Shown piece after piece: positions 7,848-9,752 of a stretch of DNA of 9,752 nucleotides. The notes under the pieces were generated by a model, which worked only from the letters and a program-made list of their open reading frames with translations, made no database searches and was not told the DNA's origin. Numbering within the stretch: the first letter of the stretch is position 1; every line of letters begins with the position of its first letter. The translations under genes were made by a program, and so were the position numbers. The stretch is from Pseudomonadota bacterium (GTDB lineage: Bacteria > Pseudomonadota > Alphaproteobacteria > Rhodobacterales > Rhodobacteraceae): positions 1 to 9,752 of the forward strand of contig JAQBUS010000022.1 of NCBI GenBank assembly GCA_027623875.1, in the 5' to 3' direction.

Positions 7848-7851
7848 GGAG
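7848..7851 (+). promoter_or_regulatory. Ribosome binding site deciding the P1 peptidase start
   Basis: GGAG followed by six bases and ATG (7858) is a well-placed Shine-Dalgarno sequence. The alternative ATG at 7846 overlaps this element and has no comparable site of its own, so 7858 is preferred. That start also gives the short N-terminus before RNLITDVPG that is usual in the family. Confidence 0.65.
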
Positions 7852-7857
7852 TCCAGT

Positions 7858-8898
7858 ATGCAACCGGGGTCACGAAACTTAATCACAGATGTACCAGGAA
7901 TTCTAATTGGCAATGCTCAAGACACCACTCTTAAATCAGGATGCACGGTACTTCTATCAGAGACACAACTTACAGCCGGTGTCGCGATTATGGGAGGCGC
8001 TCCAGGAACACGCGAAACTGATCTACTGAGCCCGGACAAAACGGTAACGCTCATAAATGGATTAGTGTTGTCCGGTGGGTCAGCCTTTGGGCTAGATAGT
8101 GCTTCAGGTGTAATGACTTATTGCAGAGAAAATAATAAAGGTTTTTCCGTTGGAAAGAGTATTGTGCCAATAGTTCCAGGAGCTATCTTATTCGATCTCT
8201 CTAGCGGAGGAAATCACCAGTGAACAAAAAACCCCTACTCAGATCTAGGCTACTTAGCAGCAAATAAAGCGTCAAGAAATTTTAAGTTAGGCTCCTATGG
8301 GGCTGGAACTGGTGCAACAACAGCAAATCTAAAAGGCGGACTCGGCTCAGCGTCTCTTGAGTTTTCAAATGGCGTTATCATTGGGGCAATTGTAGCAGTT
8401 AACCCAGTCGGCTCCGTAGTTGTTGGGGAAAGTTCAAAATTCTGGGCCGCACCTTTTGAAATGCTTAAAGAGTTCGGGGGGCAAGGGATAGAAACAAACT
8501 TTGATCCCAGTAAATTAATTACAACTAAAGCCTCACTTGGTTCAGCAACTACCATTGGAATTATTGCTACTAATGTTGCGCTTGATAAGGCGGGTGCTAC
8601 AAGGATGGCGTCGGCAGCACATGACGGATTCGCAAGAGCTATCTACTCTAGCCATACACCAATGGACGGAGACTTAATTTTTGGTGTTTCGACTGGTCAA
8701 AGAGAAATGAAAAACCCAACTTCAGACCCCGTTAAGCTAGGAAATGCTGGTGCTATCTGTATGACTAGGGCGATAGCCCGAGCAGTCTTTGAGGCACAAA
8801 GTGCAGTGGGAGACACAGATCCCACCTGGAAAAAAAATATAAGTTTGAATAATTGGGATTACATTAAAAAAAATTTAAAAAGATTTAAACTTGAATAG
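7858..8898 (+). pseudogene. P1-family (DmpA/NylC-like) peptidase interrupted by in-frame TGA
   Basis: This is a full-length P1-family Ntn-hydrolase frame (347 codons, normal for the family) broken only by TGA at codon 122 (8221-8223). Family members are aminopeptidases/amidases that cleave themselves into two chains and use the new N-terminal Ser or Thr. Before the stop are RNLITDVPGILIGNA (6-20), GGAPGTRETDLL (46-57), SGGSAFGLDSASGVM (72-86) and IVPIVPGAILFDL (102-114). After it, in the same frame, are PYSDLGY, GSYGAGTGATTANLKGG, the processing segment SATTIGIIATN and HDGFARAI. The nucleophile should be the Thr at codon 231 (8548-8550), preceded by Ala rather than the common Asn. Family members usually have Trp near the TGA, so TGG to TGA is the likely change. 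No good restart codon lies just after it, so two separate functional halves are unlikely. It could be a real nonsense allele, read-through or a base-call error. The family call is confident; the inactive status is not. Confidence 0.75.
8221..8223 (+). other. In-frame TGA inside the P1 peptidase frame
   Basis: The codon lies between GGNHQ and TKNPYSDLGY, with conserved family sequence on both sides in one frame. No insertion or deletion is needed; a single G-to-A change from TGG would explain it. The downstream base is A, giving TGA-A. Confidence 0.85.
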
Positions 8899-8919
8899 AA
8901 ATAAAGTAAAAATACATTT

Positions 8920-8959
8920 AAATAATTCTCTCACAATAAAGGTAGGCTAAAATAATTCT
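8920..8959 (+). repeat. Pair of 10-base direct repeats upstream of the CysN-CysC type gene
   Basis: AAATAATTCT occurs at 8920-8929 and again at 8950-8959, exactly 30 bases apart and ending right at the ATG at 8960. The 61-base gap has no convincing terminator hairpin. A GGTAGG at 8941-8946 lies 13 bases before the ATG, rather far for a ribosome binding site. The repeats could be an operator or a trace of the rearrangement that trimmed the gene, but chance is possible in AT-rich DNA. Confidence 0.3.
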
Positions 8960-9752
8960 ATGAACCATTCTCGTGAAACAATTCTACGTTATTTAAATCA
9001 ACTGTCAGTGCCCAATCTCAAGACAGTTGAGCTGCCCCTAAGGATAATAAGTAGATTAGACAAGTTCCAAAAAGAGAAATCCCATGAGTTCTCAGGCATT
9101 ATTTTAACTGGAAAAATTGCAGTAGGTGACTCGATTCGTGTTCTCCCCATCGGAAAATTAGTCAAAGTAAAGAAAATTACTGGATCTGAGGGAAGCTTAT
9201 CACAAGCTTTTTGCCAGCAAGAGATAAAGCTTACCTTAAGTGCTAAAATTAATTGCTCAGCTGCTGTTATCCTTTCAAACGCTGAAACCCCCCCGCAGGT
9301 CGCAGATCAACTTGAAAGTACTTTAATATGGAAGGGCAATGACCAAATGCTACCGGGGCGCGATTACACGCTTCGATTGCAATCTCAGGAAGTTAACGCG
9401 ACTATAACGGATTTAAAATACGAAATTAACTCGAATTTTAAGGACCATTTCGCTTCAAAAACCTTAAGCCTAAATGCTATTGGTGTTTGTAATATTTCAA
9501 CTGATAAGCCTGTATGTTTTGATTCATATATTGAAAATCCTGAACTCGGGCAATTCAGTCTTTTCGATAAAAAAACAAATTCAGTTATGGCTCTTGGACT
9601 TATTCATTATGCGCTACGTCGTTCTCAAAATATTCACTGGCAAGCCTTAGATATTACCCAGGAAGCACATGCACAACAAAAGTATCAGCAGCCAAAATTA
9701 ATTTGGTTTACTGGGTTGTCTGGCTCAGGTAAATCAACGGTCGCGAACTTGG
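8960..9752 (+). CDS. CysN-CysC type protein lacking the GTPase domain (3' partial)
   Basis: The visible 264 codons encode the C-terminal beta-barrel part of sulfate adenylyltransferase subunit 1 (CysN) joined to the beginning of APS kinase (CysC), which makes PAPS from APS and ATP. Residues about 20-105 match CysN EF-Tu-like domain II (LPLRIISR, FSGIILTGKIAVGDSIRVLP, ITLV-like IKLTL). Residues about 108-205 match domain III (LPGRDYTLRL, LSLNAIGVCNIS, FDSYIENPELGQF). The linker ALRRSQNIHWQALDI (208-222) is typical of bifunctional CysN-CysC proteins. The kinase P-loop GLSGSGKST is at 252-260, just before the window ends. The roughly 200-residue GTPase domain is absent: there is no GSVDDGKS-type loop, DTPGH or NKMD, and an in-frame TAA lies four codons before the only good ATG. 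APS kinase activity is likely; GTP-driven sulfate adenylylation by this chain is not. Confidence 0.85.
   Translation, partial: MNHSRETILRYLNQLSVPNLKTVELPLRIISRLDKFQKEKSHEFSGIILTGKIAVGDSIRVLPIGKLVKVKKITGSEGSLSQAFCQQEIKLTLSAKINCSAAVILSNAETPPQVADQLESTLIWKGNDQMLPGRDYTLRLQSQEVNATITDLKYEINSNFKDHFASKTLSLNAIGVCNISTDKPVCFDSYIENPELGQFSLFDKKTNSVMALGLIHYALRRSQNIHWQALDITQEAHAQQKYQQPKLIWFTGLSGSGKSTVANL

Noticed and set aside
8221..8223. UGA read as tryptophan (genetic code 4)
   Set aside because: Across the genes here I count about 36 Trp codons, all TGG, against this one TGA. An AT-rich code-4 genome would use TGA often. A single nonsense change or base error is simpler.
8221..8270. Selenocysteine insertion at the TGA
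   Set aside because: No convincing SECIS-like hairpin follows the TGA, and P1 peptidases are not known selenoproteins.
8461..8898. Separate gene starting at the ATG at 8461
   Set aside because: Conserved P1-family sequence lies in the same frame immediately upstream of it, back to the TGA. This ATG is an internal Met.
8899..8959. Search for a CysN G-domain remnant upstream of 8960
   Set aside because: Only 61 AT-rich bases lie between the peptidase stop and the ATG, and an in-frame TAA is present. No G-domain motif was found.

Overview
The window is AT-rich, densely coded bacterial DNA read with the standard bacterial code. The best taxonomic clue is the gene at 2606-3382, a member of the Alph_Pro_TM/TIGR02186 family, which is essentially confined to Alphaproteobacteria. 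The fused CysN-CysC type protein at the right edge and the low GC fit a streamlined, possibly marine alphaproteobacterium (inference; nothing here fixes the genus). No tRNA, rRNA, CRISPR array, transposase, integrase or phage gene was seen.

Layout. (1) 1-1604: the two membrane subunits of a nucleoside/BMP-type ABC importer, the first cut by the window edge. (2) 1692-3382, same strand: a TSUP-family (TauE/SafE-like) anion carrier translationally coupled to a secreted or membrane-anchored Alph_Pro_TM protein. (3) 3392-4888, opposite strand: a stand-alone RecD/Dda-like superfamily 1 helicase. (4) 4889-5235: a 347-base divergent intergenic region. (5) 5236-5940: purine nucleoside phosphorylase deoD, with the active-site residues known from the E. 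coli enzyme. (6) 7641-5945, minus strand: a two-gene ABC-2 exporter, ATPase then permease, overlapping by GTGA. (7) 7858-8898: a P1-family (DmpA/NylC-like, Ntn-hydrolase) peptidase interrupted by one in-frame TGA. (8) 8960 to the right edge: a CysN-CysC type protein that lacks the CysN GTPase domain and enters the APS kinase P-loop just before the window ends.

How the genes fit together. The importer permeases and DeoD make a plausible purine nucleoside uptake and salvage set, although the helicase separates them and only the importer part is clearly an operon. The exporter is a self-contained ATPase/permease pair of unknown substrate. The TSUP/Alph_Pro_TM pair may act together at the envelope, but no function can be read from the sequence.

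The two points most worth a second look are the GTPase-less CysN-CysC protein and the single TGA in an otherwise intact peptidase frame. Most of the rest is ordinary housekeeping or transport.
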